DNA of 64,000 nt, taken from Paracoccus kondratievae. Lineage in GTDB: Bacteria; Pseudomonadota; Alphaproteobacteria; Rhodobacterales; Rhodobacteraceae. Each line of letters starts with the position of its first letter. Within the stretch, counting starts at the first letter, position 1. The notes under the pieces were generated by a model. The model ran no database searches and had not been told where the DNA came from. It saw only the letters and a program-made list of their open reading frames with translations. Location of the stretch: the NCBI RefSeq assembly GCF_009301415.1, contig NZ_CP045073.1, positions 1-64,000 on the forward strand, given 5' to 3'. The position numbers were made by a program, and so were the translations under genes. Shown piece by piece: positions 53,204 through 61,796 of the stretch.

Positions 53204-55771
53204 TCAACAGACCATGGCGCGGTGATGCTGCAGATGGCGGTTTGCGAGCTTTCTCGCGCGCCGTCCAGAGGTGAGCGGTCGTGCGGGCGTGGGCTCGGAC
53301 CCTTCCTCGCGCAGTTGCGGGAAAAGGGTAAAGATCTCTTCCAGCGCCGCCTTGCCGACCGATTGCAGCGCCTGCGGGCCGGTATAAAGCGACTCGGTCA
53401 GGGCCCCGTTCGAGGTCACGACCTCGTGCCGGTCAAAGAGCATGTGGAAATACCCGACCTCGGTGATATCCGAGGCGATGTCGATGCCTTCGATCTGCAC
53501 AAGCTGCCTGGCGGCGACGAGCACCTCCTCGGTGCCGAACATCTTCTGCGCGATCTTCGAGCGCACCAGCACCCGGTGCTGTGGCGACACGACGAGGTCC
53601 GAGGACGGCGTTCCCTTTCCCAGCGCCCCGGCCCGGATGCGGATGGGGCGCAGTTTCGGATTTGCTGCAAGCGTGCGGGCGTCGAGCCTGACCGAGCCGA
53701 TCCAGCGGATCGGCTGCAACCCGTTGTCTGCGGTGTGGACGAGGTCTCCGGGCCGCAGATCGTCGATGCGCTGCTGGCCCTGACCGGTTTCGATCAGCGT
53801 GCCGTTTGTGAAACAGACGATGCTGGTGTTGTCATAGGTCAGGTCCTCGGGCGCGACGGGGCTGCCGTCATTCTCGATCCGCAGGTTCAGGAATGGCAGG
53901 CCGTTCTGGCCATCCAGCATGTTCAGCGTGCCGTCATCGGCCTGATCGGCCCGCATCCATTGCAGCGGGTTTTTATAATTCGTGCCGTGGGCGGCGTTAT
54001 AGGCGTCGAGGTTGGTCTGATTGTAGTATTCTCTCAGATCGACAAGGTCGTTGTTGGATTGGTCGCCGTCATGGATGTCCTGACCGGTGCCGGTGTTGAA
54101 ATCGGTGATCAGGACGGATCCGAGATCTCCGGAAAGATCAACAAAGGAGAACCGATCAAAACCGTCGCCGCCGGTGAGCGTGGCATTCCCGCCGTATACG
54201 ATCAGGCTGTCGTTCCCTTCGCCGCCGTCCAGGGTGGCGTTTCCTCTGACGTTAATCAGAGTGTCGTTTCCGGCCTCGCCATACAGGTGGTCACCATCTC
54301 CACCCTGGAGGAAGTCGTCGCCCTCTCCCCCATAGAGGGTGGCGTTTCCCGCGTCATTATAATCGGCATAAATAGAGTCGTTGCCACTACCGCCCTCAAC
54401 GAAGTCGTTGCCTTTTCCGGCGTCGATGAAGTCGTTGCCGTCACCGCCATAAATGGTGTCGTTGCCCGCTCCGCCGATGAGGGAGTCATCCCCATCTTCG
54501 CCAAAAAGGTAGTCGTCGTCCTCACCGCCATAAATGGTGTCATTGCCCAAACCGCCTTGCAGGATGTCGTTGCCCGCCCCGCCAAAAATGGAGTCGTCGC
54601 CTTCATCGCCAAAAATGAGGTCTTCGCCATCACCGCCATCGATGGTGTCGTTGTCCTCACCGCCCAGAATGAAGTCGTCGCCCGCACCGCCCTCAACGAA
54701 GTCGTTGCCTTTTTCGGCGTTGATGAAGTCGTTGCCGTCCCCGCCATAAATGGTGTCGTCGCCCTCTTCGCCATAAATGGTGTCGTTTCCGTCCCCGCCG
54801 TCGATGGTATCGTTGCCCGAGCCGGCGATTATGACGTCGTTGCCCAGGCCGCCAATGAGGGAGTCGGGACCATCACCGCCAAGAATGATGTCGTTGCCGT
54901 CCCCGCCATCGATGGTGTCGCTGCCCAGACCGCCATCAATGTAGTCGTTGCCCTCTTCGCCATAAATGGAGTCGTCGCCCATGCCGCCAAGGATTGAGTC
55001 GTCGTCCCGGCCGCCAAAAATGATGTCATTGCCGTCACCACCGTCGATGGTATCGTTTCCGTCACCGCCATGAATGGTGTCGTTGCCGCCAAAGCCGTAG
55101 ATGACATCATCGTACGGACCATGCGGAGGGGGGGTGTTGCCCCCGTCCACCATGTCGCCTTCAGGGTCGCCAGTGTAATTTTCATCAATGCTATCATCAT
55201 CGTCGGTGCCTTCGACGATGCCGTTGGAAGCTTGCTGAAAGGCGGTTGCGGCAAGGCCATCATCGGCATCAAGCGAGGACGAGGCGTCGGCACCGGGGAC
55301 CAGCCTGGTGGCATCTTCGATCGACATGCTCTTCGAAGTATAGCCGATGATCTGCCAGTTTCCGGGGGTCAGCTCGGCCCAGACGGCAAGAATCTGGAAG
55401 CCGGCAGCGTTCAGCGCGGAAACATCGCCACCTCCTGTCACGCTCCAGTCTGCATCGGTCTTGGGACCAATCAGGATCCTGACGTTTTCGTAAGTGACGC
55501 CGGCCTGTATGACGGTGGCGGTCTGCACCTCGTCCAGGCTGATCGGCTGTCCGGCAGAGTTTTCGTACTGGTGGTCCGAGGTCGGGCCCGGCGGGGTGTC
55601 GCTTCCACCAGCGATGTCGTCCAGCGTCTGATCCGGGGTCGGAAAGATAATCCGGGTATCGTTCAGCCTCGGATCATAGCTGGTGGCCAGAGTGAAGTCA
55701 CTGCCCGGTTGGTCAGTTGTCGGACCCTGCGCAAGGTTCCAGAAAGAGGTGAGCGATAGGGAGTAGGGCAT
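53204..55771 (-). CDS. RTX calcium-binding protein with C-terminal Hint domain
   Basis: A secreted-type protein of 855 residues without a Sec signal. Residues 1–180 form a beta-rich domain (SMSIEDATRLVPG). Residues about 221–540 are 30 or more nine-residue RTX repeats (GGxGNDxIx, for example GGDGNDTIDGGDGNDII), which bind calcium in a beta-roll. From Cys653 comes a Hint domain: CFTNGTLIETGQGQQRIDDL, LRPGDLVHTADNGLQPIRWIG and the SPQHRVLVRS histidine motif, as in bacterial Hint/hedgehog-like proteins. Export is probably by a type I system, not in this window. Expressed alone; a role in adhesion or biofilm is inferred. Confidence 0.88.
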   Translation of the reverse strand: MPYSLSLTSFWNLAQGPTTDQPGSDFTLATSYDPRLNDTRIIFPTPDQTLDDIAGGSDTPPGPTSDHQYENSAGQPISLDEVQTATVIQAGVTYENVRILIGPKTDADWSVTGGGDVSALNAAGFQILAVWAELTPGNWQIIGYTSKSMSIEDATRLVPGADASSSLDADDGLAATAFQQASNGIVEGTDDDDSIDENYTGDPEGDMVDGGNTPPPHGPYDDVIYGFGGNDTIHGGDGNDTIDGGDGNDIIFGGRDDDSILGGMGDDSIYGEEGNDYIDGGLGSDTIDGGDGNDIILGGDGPDSLIGGLGNDVIIAGSGNDTIDGGDGNDTIYGEEGDDTIYGGDGNDFINAEKGNDFVEGGAGDDFILGGEDNDTIDGGDGEDLIFGDEGDDSIFGGAGNDILQGGLGNDTIYGGEDDDYLFGEDGDDSLIGGAGNDTIYGGDGNDFIDAGKGNDFVEGGSGNDSIYADYNDAGNATLYGGEGDDFLQGGDGDHLYGEAGNDTLINVRGNATLDGGEGNDSLIVYGGNATLTGGDGFDRFSFVDLSGDLGSVLITDFNTGTGQDIHDGDQSNNDLVDLREYYNQTNLDAYNAAHGTNYKNPLQWMRADQADDGTLNMLDGQNGLPFLNLRIENDGSPVAPEDLTYDNTSIVCFTNGTLIETGQGQQRIDDLRPGDLVHTADNGLQPIRWIGSVRLDARTLAANPKLRPIRIRAGALGKGTPSSDLVVSPQHRVLVRSKIAQKMFGTEEVLVAARQLVQIEGIDIASDITEVGYFHMLFDRHEVVTSNGALTESLYTGPQALQSVGKAALEEIFTLFPQLREEGSEPTPARPLTSGRRARKLANRHLQHHRAMVC
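54152..55111 (-). repeat. 27-base tandem repeats encoding RTX nonapeptides
   Basis: The DNA under residues 221–540 of the RTX protein consists of back-to-back 27-base units, half-units of 9 residues, that encode GGxGxDxI(x). Units are degenerate but near-identical copies recur, for example the 'GNDFI(N/D)A(E/G)KGNDFVEGG' block occurs twice (residues 347–362 and 446–461), pointing to internal duplication. Confidence 0.85.
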
Positions 55772-56160
55772 GTCACATCAGACCTTCTGATCGATTGTTC
55801 GCTATTTGTCGGACAGAGGCGTTTTATCTGCGCAGCCGGAGAGCTGGTCGCTGAGTTTATTGAACGGTTTTTTTATGTATCTGTGGTTTTATATTTTCGA
55901 TTCCGCTATACTCGGGTGAGCGGAAAGCGTGAGTGGGTAGCAGATAAAAGGGGGTTATACAACATAGGCCACGGTTGCTTCACCGTCCGGTCTGTGGCCC
56001 GATTTATGTGCCCGGACTGCTGTCAGGCGCTGATTTCTCACATTTGGAGCGTTGCTGGCTGCTTTATACACTTGGGCTATACGCTTGTATAGGCCGCAAA
56101 ATCTTTCCTTGCCTTTGGGCTGCGGCTTCCGGATACACTTCCTGGTTGATCCTATCGGGG
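55772..56160. other. Divergent intergenic region, RTX gene to TetR gene
   Basis: About 390 bases between divergent starts, richer in A+T, presumably carrying both promoters. A palindrome near the TetR gene is listed separately. Small frames here have no recognisable protein sequence. Confidence 0.5.
56077..56092. promoter_or_regulatory. Palindrome upstream of the TetR gene
   Basis: CTATAC-GCTT-GTATAG is a perfect 6-bp inverted repeat. A related half-site, TATACACTTG, lies at 56065–56074, so TATACxCTTG occurs twice 14 bases apart. Located about 70 bases before the TetR-family gene, it is a candidate operator for autoregulation. Confidence 0.4.
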
Positions 56161-56823
56161 ATGCGGGAAATGACGCAGCGGAACGACATGTCAGATCTCT
56201 CTCAGCCGGGCAGCAATTTATATGCCCGGGTTATCGAGGTGGCGACGGTTCTTGCCAATGAAAACGGTAGGCTTCCCGGTCTGACCGAGGTGGCAGAGCG
56301 GATCGGAATCGGCATCGAGGCGCTGTCGGCGCTGTTTCCCGACGATGCGCGGCTGGCCGATGCCCTGGGCGAAAACGCCATGCTGTTGCTTTTGGACCAA
56401 TGCGTGCGCTCGGTCGTGCAGGTAGAAGGCGGCGATGTTCTGGCACAATTCGCGGCGCTGGCGGATGCGTATCTGGAGTGGGCCTATCGCCACCCGCGCG
56501 AATCATACATCATCGGCGCGATGCCCGCGGGGCAGTTTGAAAGCAACCATCGCCTGATGCGCTATGAGGAATCGTTGCACGAACTGATGTTGAAGCTGCT
56601 GCTGCGAGCCCGTGACGAAGGGCGTTTGGCTGAAGATGACGATCCGAAAATGGTCATCGCGGTTGCCCACACCTTTGCCTATGGCGTTGCACGCAAAATG
56701 GCGCTTGGCGATCTGTCGCGCTGGTCGCCCGAGGATCACGAGCCGCTGGAGGCCGCACGGCAGGCAATGCGGTTTTTCATTCGCAAGATCCTGCACACGG
56801 TCGATCCGGTGAGGGAAAGCTGA
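56161..56823 (+). CDS. TetR/AcrR family transcriptional regulator
   Basis: About 220 residues. The N-terminal helix-turn-helix region is RVIEVATVLANENGRLPGLTEVAERIGIGIEALSALFPDDARLADAL, divergent from the TetR consensus but with the right pattern. The ligand domain contains AYLEWAYRHPRESYIIG and the later KMVIAVAHTFAYGVARKMALGD, which recalls the WHG-type C-terminal domain. Start is uncertain: in-frame ATGs at 56161, 56170 and 56188 are possible. Divergent from the RTX gene and followed by the CHAD gene about 100 bases on; targets unknown. Confidence 0.75.
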   Translation: MREMTQRNDMSDLSQPGSNLYARVIEVATVLANENGRLPGLTEVAERIGIGIEALSALFPDDARLADALGENAMLLLLDQCVRSVVQVEGGDVLAQFAALADAYLEWAYRHPRESYIIGAMPAGQFESNHRLMRYEESLHELMLKLLLRARDEGRLAEDDDPKMVIAVAHTFAYGVARKMALGDLSRWSPEDHEPLEAARQAMRFFIRKILHTVDPVRES

Positions 56824-56919
56824 GCCTCCTGCCCTCGCAAATCCGTGAAGGGGCGGTGACATATTTCCGACACCAACCGCGCGCATAGGTTGCGGATGGG
56901 GCGGACAGACAGGACTGAT

Positions 56920-58482
56920 ATGGCGCAGGGTAAACGCAGCGATGCAACCACCGTTCTGGTCGGGCCTGATCTGGCAGGGGCCGGCTATCTTTCGTCTCTG
57001 AAGGCCGAGGTCGGGCTGCAGAACTGTGCCATCATCTCGACCGGGACCCTGCGCCTTGAGCTTACGCCAGAGGCTGCTGAGGTGCTGATCGCGTCAGACC
57101 TTCTGTCGGCGCAGGCGCGGCCTGTCACAGTCCGGGCCATCTATTTTGATACCCCTTCGCGCGATCTTTCTGCGGCCGGTTTTACCCTGCAGATCCGTGA
57201 GGCGGAGGGGGCGTGGGTTCAGATCGTCGAGGCGAGCGCCGCGCCCGCGGGCCTGTTCGCCCTGCCTGAATGGCGGCACCGGATCAAAGGGGAAGGACCG
57301 GTTATTGACGATTCCACGCCTCTGCGCGCGGTATTGGGCAGCCGGGCGCATCATCTCACACCCGCGTTTCAGCTGGAACTTGCCCGTCAGGAATGGCAGC
57401 TGCAATCGGATGGTGCCGAGGTCGTGCTGACCCTTGAGCGCGGTGAAATCATGGCCGGGGACCGTCGTGCGCCCATTTGCGAATTGGTGCTGACGATCGG
57501 CCATGGTCCGGCATCGGCGCTTTATTCCCTTGCCCGCAGGCTGGACGAACTGGCTCCGCTGCGCCTTGGCGTTGTGAGTGAGGCCGAGCGGGGTTTTCGC
57601 CTGATTGATCCCTTGCCCCTCATACACAAGGCCGGGCAGGTGGCGTTGAATGACGACATGACCGCCGCCGACAGTTTCCGTCTGATCGTCGCCGCCTGTC
57701 TGCGCCAGTTCCGGCTTAATGAACCGCTGATCAGCCCCGCAAACCCCGAGGCACTGCATCAGGCCCGTGTGGCGCTGCGTCGTCTTCGCTCGGCTTTCTC
57801 ATTGTTCAGGCCGATGCTTGGCGATGATCAGCTGACCCGGCTGAGCGAGGAAAGCCAGTGGCTGGCGGCGGTTTTGGGTGAGGCGCGGGATATTGATGTC
57901 CTGCAAGCGCGCTGCACGACCGAAGATCAGCGCCAAAGGCTTCAGCCCGCGCGCCGCACCGCTTATGATCGGGCTGAGGCGGTGCTTGCGTCACGCCGTG
58001 CGCGGATTTTGATGCCTGATCTGGTGGAATATGCGGCGCTGGGGCCGTGGTGCGCCCTGCCCTCTGCGGCTGAGGTTCGCCAGACCCCGATACGAGAGTT
58101 TGCCGGGGCGGCACTCGACCGTTATCGCCGCAAGGTCAAAAAGGACGGGGCCGATCTGTCCGAACTAGGCGATGCAGCCCTGCATGAAATCCGCAAGGAT
58201 GCCAAGAAACTGCGCTACGGGGCCGAATTCTTTGTCCCGCTTTTCCGCGATAAGCGACGGCGGCGGGCGGCCCGTTTTGTGGCTGCTTTGGCCGAGTTGC
58301 AGGACCAGTTGGGCGCGCTGAACGATCTTGCCACAGCGTCAGCAACCCTTGCGCGGATCGGGCTTGCCGATGATCCGGCGCTGATCCGGCTGACCGGCAG
58401 CGACAAGGAACGCCGGGCGCTGATCAAGGCGGTAGCCGAGGCGCACGAAGCCTTTGTCGATGCCCGGCGGTTCTGGCGCTAA
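56920..58482 (+). CDS. CYTH–CHAD domain protein
   Basis: A 520-residue protein with an N-terminal CYTH-like triphosphate-tunnel domain (about 30–235) and a C-terminal CHAD domain (about 250–515). The CHAD part has the histidine-rich helices EALHQARVALRRLRSAFSLF, LAAVLGEARDIDVLQ and ALHEIRKDAKKLRYGAEFF, which bind polyphosphate. The CYTH start lacks the usual ExExK (it reads TLRLELTPEAAEV), so catalysis is doubtful, although YFDTP and other strands remain. The start at 56920 is preceded by AGGA; 56896 is possible. Probably linked to polyphosphate; no ppk is adjacent. Confidence 0.85.
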   Translation: MAQGKRSDATTVLVGPDLAGAGYLSSLKAEVGLQNCAIISTGTLRLELTPEAAEVLIASDLLSAQARPVTVRAIYFDTPSRDLSAAGFTLQIREAEGAWVQIVEASAAPAGLFALPEWRHRIKGEGPVIDDSTPLRAVLGSRAHHLTPAFQLELARQEWQLQSDGAEVVLTLERGEIMAGDRRAPICELVLTIGHGPASALYSLARRLDELAPLRLGVVSEAERGFRLIDPLPLIHKAGQVALNDDMTAADSFRLIVAACLRQFRLNEPLISPANPEALHQARVALRRLRSAFSLFRPMLGDDQLTRLSEESQWLAAVLGEARDIDVLQARCTTEDQRQRLQPARRTAYDRAEAVLASRRARILMPDLVEYAALGPWCALPSAAEVRQTPIREFAGAALDRYRRKVKKDGADLSELGDAALHEIRKDAKKLRYGAEFFVPLFRDKRRRRAARFVAALAELQDQLGALNDLATASATLARIGLADDPALIRLTGSDKERRALIKAVAEAHEAFVDARRFWR

Positions 58483-58500
58483 GGCGTCCTTACGTGGCAC

Positions 58501-60132
58501 TCAGGTTTCCTGCGGGAACAGGTCGCGCGCCAGCACCGTCTCGGCAAAGGCGGCCGGGATAGTGCCGGGGGTACGGGCGCGGTTTCCGTTCAGCCGTGTC
58601 TGCACAAAGGCCTCGGCCAATGCCGGATCGCCCTCGGTCAGCAGAACGGCGGCGGTCAGCAGTAGCGCGCTGCCCTCGACGAACTGCCGTGCCTCGGCCT
58701 CGGTCACTCCGTCGCTCCAGCGGTTGCGATGGGCGGCAAGGGCTGTGTCATAGGCGCGGTCCCGGCCCGCCGCCCCGTCCAGCCGCGCCGCCAGCATCTC
58801 GGCCGCCAACGGTTCGCGCGCCAGCGTGCGCAGTGCATCCAGGCAGATCACATTGCCCGACCCTTCCCAAATGCCGTTGAGCGGCGCCTCGCGGTAAAGC
58901 AGCGGCAAGGGCGTATCCTCGACATAGCCCATGCCGCCCATCACCTCCATCGCTTCGACCACCACCTGTGGGCACAGTTTGTTCGAAAGGTATTTCGCCA
59001 AAGCGACCCCGATGCGGGCAAAGGCGCGATCCTCGGCGCTGCTGCCATCGAAACTTGCAGCGACATGCAGCCCCAGCATCAGGCTGCCCAGCCAGTCAAG
59101 CGTCAGATCGGCCAGCACCGCGCGCATCAGCGGCTGGTCGATCAGCCGCTTTTGAAAGGCGCGGCGATGGACAGCCCAGTGATGTGCCTCGTGCAGGGCC
59201 GCGCGCATCAGCCCGGCTGGTGCGATCGCGGTGTCAAGCCGGGTGTGATGCACCATCTCGACGATGGTGCGGATGCCGTCGCCCTCTTCACCGATTTGCC
59301 AGGCGAGCGCGCGCTGATACTCAATCTCGGCCGAGCCGTTCGAGCGGTTGCCAAGCTTGTCCTTAAGGCGCTGGATGCGGATGGGGTTGCGCGCGTCCTC
59401 AAGCCAGCGCGGCACCAGAAAACAGGTCAGTCCGCGGCCGGTCCGGGCAAGCGTCAGAAACCCGTCCGACATGGGGGCCGAGCAGAACCATTTATGGCCG
59501 GTCAGCCGCCAGACCGTTCCGTCGCGCTCGGCCCGGGTGGTATTGGCCCGCACATCCGAACCACCCTGTTTCTCGGTCATGGCCATGCCCAGCGTCGCAC
59601 CCGTCTTGGCCGCAAGGGGCGCGACCGTCGGGTCATGGCGCCGCGACATCAGCGCGGCGTGCCAGTCGCCCGGCAGATCTGCCGCGCCCAAGATGACCGG
59701 CACGGCGGCATAGGTCATGGTCAAGGGGCAGCAATGACCGGGCTCGATCTGACTGGCCAGATAGACCATGGCGGCATGGGTCAAATGCCCTGCCGGCCCA
59801 CCCTCCCACGCGACTGAGTGATAGCCCGCCGCGACCGAAAGCTGCATAAAGCGGTGATAGGCAGGGTGAAAGCGCAACTCGTCCAGCCGTCTGCCACCAC
59901 TGTCAAACAGGCGCAGCTCGGGCGGGTAGCGGTTGGCGTCACGCGCTGCTTCACGCGTATCGGCGCGGCCAAGTTCGGCACCATAAGGGGCCAGCGCCTT
60001 CTCGGGCACGCCACGGGCTGCAAGGACGGTGCGCAGTACCGGATCTTTGCGCCACAGGTCGACATCGCCCACAGGGTCGGGCTGGTTCAGTACTTCATGC
60101 GTTCCCAGATCCGCCATCGGGTCAAGTTGCAT
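58501..60132 (-). CDS. aidB: AidB-like acyl-CoA dehydrogenase
   Basis: A 543-residue flavoprotein of the AidB branch of acyl-CoA dehydrogenases. Hallmarks are MTYAAVPVILGAADLPGDW, GMAMTEKQGGSDVRANTT (FAD-binding region), TGHKWFCSAPMSDGFLTLA, KLGNRSNGSAEIEY, and late AMEVMGGMGYVEDTPLPLLYREAPLNGIWEGSGN with the usual catalytic-region glutamate. E. coli AidB is part of the Ada response to alkylation; no ada gene is near, so that link is only by homology. Convergent with the CHAD gene and divergent from fdhA. Confidence 0.92.
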   Translation of the reverse strand: MQLDPMADLGTHEVLNQPDPVGDVDLWRKDPVLRTVLAARGVPEKALAPYGAELGRADTREAARDANRYPPELRLFDSGGRRLDELRFHPAYHRFMQLSVAAGYHSVAWEGGPAGHLTHAAMVYLASQIEPGHCCPLTMTYAAVPVILGAADLPGDWHAALMSRRHDPTVAPLAAKTGATLGMAMTEKQGGSDVRANTTRAERDGTVWRLTGHKWFCSAPMSDGFLTLARTGRGLTCFLVPRWLEDARNPIRIQRLKDKLGNRSNGSAEIEYQRALAWQIGEEGDGIRTIVEMVHHTRLDTAIAPAGLMRAALHEAHHWAVHRRAFQKRLIDQPLMRAVLADLTLDWLGSLMLGLHVAASFDGSSAEDRAFARIGVALAKYLSNKLCPQVVVEAMEVMGGMGYVEDTPLPLLYREAPLNGIWEGSGNVICLDALRTLAREPLAAEMLAARLDGAAGRDRAYDTALAAHRNRWSDGVTEAEARQFVEGSALLLTAAVLLTEGDPALAEAFVQTRLNGNRARTPGTIPAAFAETVLARDLFPQET

Positions 60133-60359
60133 CGCAAGGCCCCCTTTGCCATCCCTGCCTGGATGCTAACCCCGATTCCCTTCCCGGGCGAGTCCGGCAG
60201 GTCGCATATGTCTCTTTCGTCATTGAAACCGTCGCAATCGGAGCATCTTGCGTATTTGACCCCGCGTTAGGCTGGATTTGCGCCTGCATGTCGCAGGTGG
60301 CTCGCGCGGGGCTTGGGCGAGGAGGCCCTTACCCCGACAATCGAGGGAGATCTGATCGC

Positions 60360-61544
60360 ATGTCCAGCAACAAAGGTGTCGTCTATATCGGCCCCGGGAA
60401 GGTCGAGGTTCAGGCCATTGCGGATCCGAAGTTCCAGTCGCCTGACGGGCGCAAGATCGAACACGGGGTGATCCTGAAGGTGATCTCGACCAATATCTGT
60501 GGTTCGGATCAGCATATGGTGCGCGGCCGCACCACTGCCGAGGCGGGGCTGGTTCTTGGCCATGAGATTACCGGAGAGGTCATCGAGAAAGGCGCCGATG
60601 TCGAGATGCTGGAGGTCGGAGACATCGTCTCTGTTCCCTTCAACGTCGCCTGCGGACGCTGCCGTTGCTGTCGCGAAGGCGACACCGGGGTGTGCCTGTC
60701 TGTGAACCCGTCGCGTGCCGGCGGCGCCTATGGCTATGTGGACATGGGTGGCTGGATCGGCGGTCAGGCGCGCTATGTCATGGTGCCCTATGCCGATTTC
60801 AACCTGCTGAAGATTCCTGATCGTGACCGGGCGCTGGAAAAGATCCGCGACCTGACCATGCTGTCGGACATCCTGCCGACCGGTTTTCATGGTGCCGTCA
60901 AGGCCGGTGTTGGTGTCGGCTCGATCGTCTATGTCGCTGGCGCGGGTCCTGTGGGCCTTGCTGCGGCCGCCTCGGCCCGCATTCTTGGCGCTGCGGTGGT
61001 GATGATCGGCGATTTCAACAAGGAACGGCTGGAACATGCCCGCAAAGTCGGGTTCGAGCCGGTCGACCTTTCCAAAGGCGACAACCTGCCCGAGATGATC
61101 GCCGAGATCACCGGCAGCCCCGAAGTCGATGCCGCCATCGACGCCGTGGGCTTTGAGGCGCGGGGCCATTCGGGGGGCGAACAGCCCGCCATCGTTCTGA
61201 ACCAGATGATGGAGATCACCCGTGCCGCCGGTCAGATCGGCATCCCCGGTCTTTATGTGACCGAGGACCCGGGCGCGGCCGATGAGGCCGCCAAATTCGG
61301 CAGCCTGTCGCTGCGCTTTGGTCTGGGCTGGGCCAAGGCGCAAAGCTTTCACACCGGTCAGACCCCGGTGCTGAAATATAACCGTCAGCTGATGCAGGCG
61401 ATTTTGCATGACCGCCTTCCCATCGCGGATATCGTCAACGCGACGATCATCCCGCTGGATCAGGCCGTGCAGGGCTACGAAAGCTTTGATCAGGGCGTGG
61501 CAAAGAAATTTGTCCTGGACCCTCACGGTATGCTGGCGGCCTAA
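60360..61544 (+). CDS. fdhA: Glutathione-independent formaldehyde dehydrogenase
   Basis: Zinc-containing, NAD-bound alcohol dehydrogenase-family enzyme (394 residues) that dismutates or oxidises formaldehyde without glutathione. The catalytic-zinc region is STNICGSDQHMVRGRT (Cys about 46) and the structural zinc cysteines are in CGRCRCCREGDTGVC. The Rossmann motif is VAGAGPVGLAAAASA (about 183–197). The sequence HEITGEVIEKGADVEMLEVGD matches the P. putida FdhA type. The start at 60360 is the family N-terminus MSSNKGVVY. A hairpin follows the stop. Confidence 0.92.
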   Translation: MSSNKGVVYIGPGKVEVQAIADPKFQSPDGRKIEHGVILKVISTNICGSDQHMVRGRTTAEAGLVLGHEITGEVIEKGADVEMLEVGDIVSVPFNVACGRCRCCREGDTGVCLSVNPSRAGGAYGYVDMGGWIGGQARYVMVPYADFNLLKIPDRDRALEKIRDLTMLSDILPTGFHGAVKAGVGVGSIVYVAGAGPVGLAAAASARILGAAVVMIGDFNKERLEHARKVGFEPVDLSKGDNLPEMIAEITGSPEVDAAIDAVGFEARGHSGGEQPAIVLNQMMEITRAAGQIGIPGLYVTEDPGAADEAAKFGSLSLRFGLGWAKAQSFHTGQTPVLKYNRQLMQAILHDRLPIADIVNATIIPLDQAVQGYESFDQGVAKKFVLDPHGMLAA

Positions 61545-61569
61545 GCCGGAAAACCGTTGCGCAGCAAGG

Positions 61570-61600
61570 CCGGTCACGATCCCGTGGCCGGTCCCTTTAT
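61570..61600 (+). terminator. Candidate terminator after fdhA
   Basis: CCGGTCACG (61570–61578) pairs with CGTGGCCGG (61583–61591) with one G·U, loop ATCC, followed by TCCCTTTAT. Located 26 bases after the fdhA stop. Confidence 0.6.
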
Positions 61601-61796
61601 ATCCAGCGGTCGGGTCAACTGCCCGAAAAATGTGACGGCCAGTCAGAAAAATACGCCTGCCAAATTGACAAGGTTCGTCCGATACCGCCCCATGGGGCTG
61701 CTGACGATCCCGACCACGGACGGGCGCGGTTTTCGCGCCTGACTGCTCTGCCTCTGGTCAATACATCGTTGCGGTGACCATCAGACGGTAAGGACC

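Noticed and set aside
53087-54997. 636-residue plus-strand frame opposite the RTX gene with a repeated VVA pattern
   Set aside because: The repetition is the complement of the RTX repeats; the minus-strand reading has RTX and Hint signatures.
53204-55111. Tandem repeats as a CRISPR array
   Set aside because: The repeats are contiguous 27-base coding units without unique spacers and encode RTX nonapeptides.
55883-56092. Small frame (69 residues) upstream of the TetR gene
   Set aside because: Cysteine-rich random-like sequence with no ribosome binding site, overlapping the putative operator.
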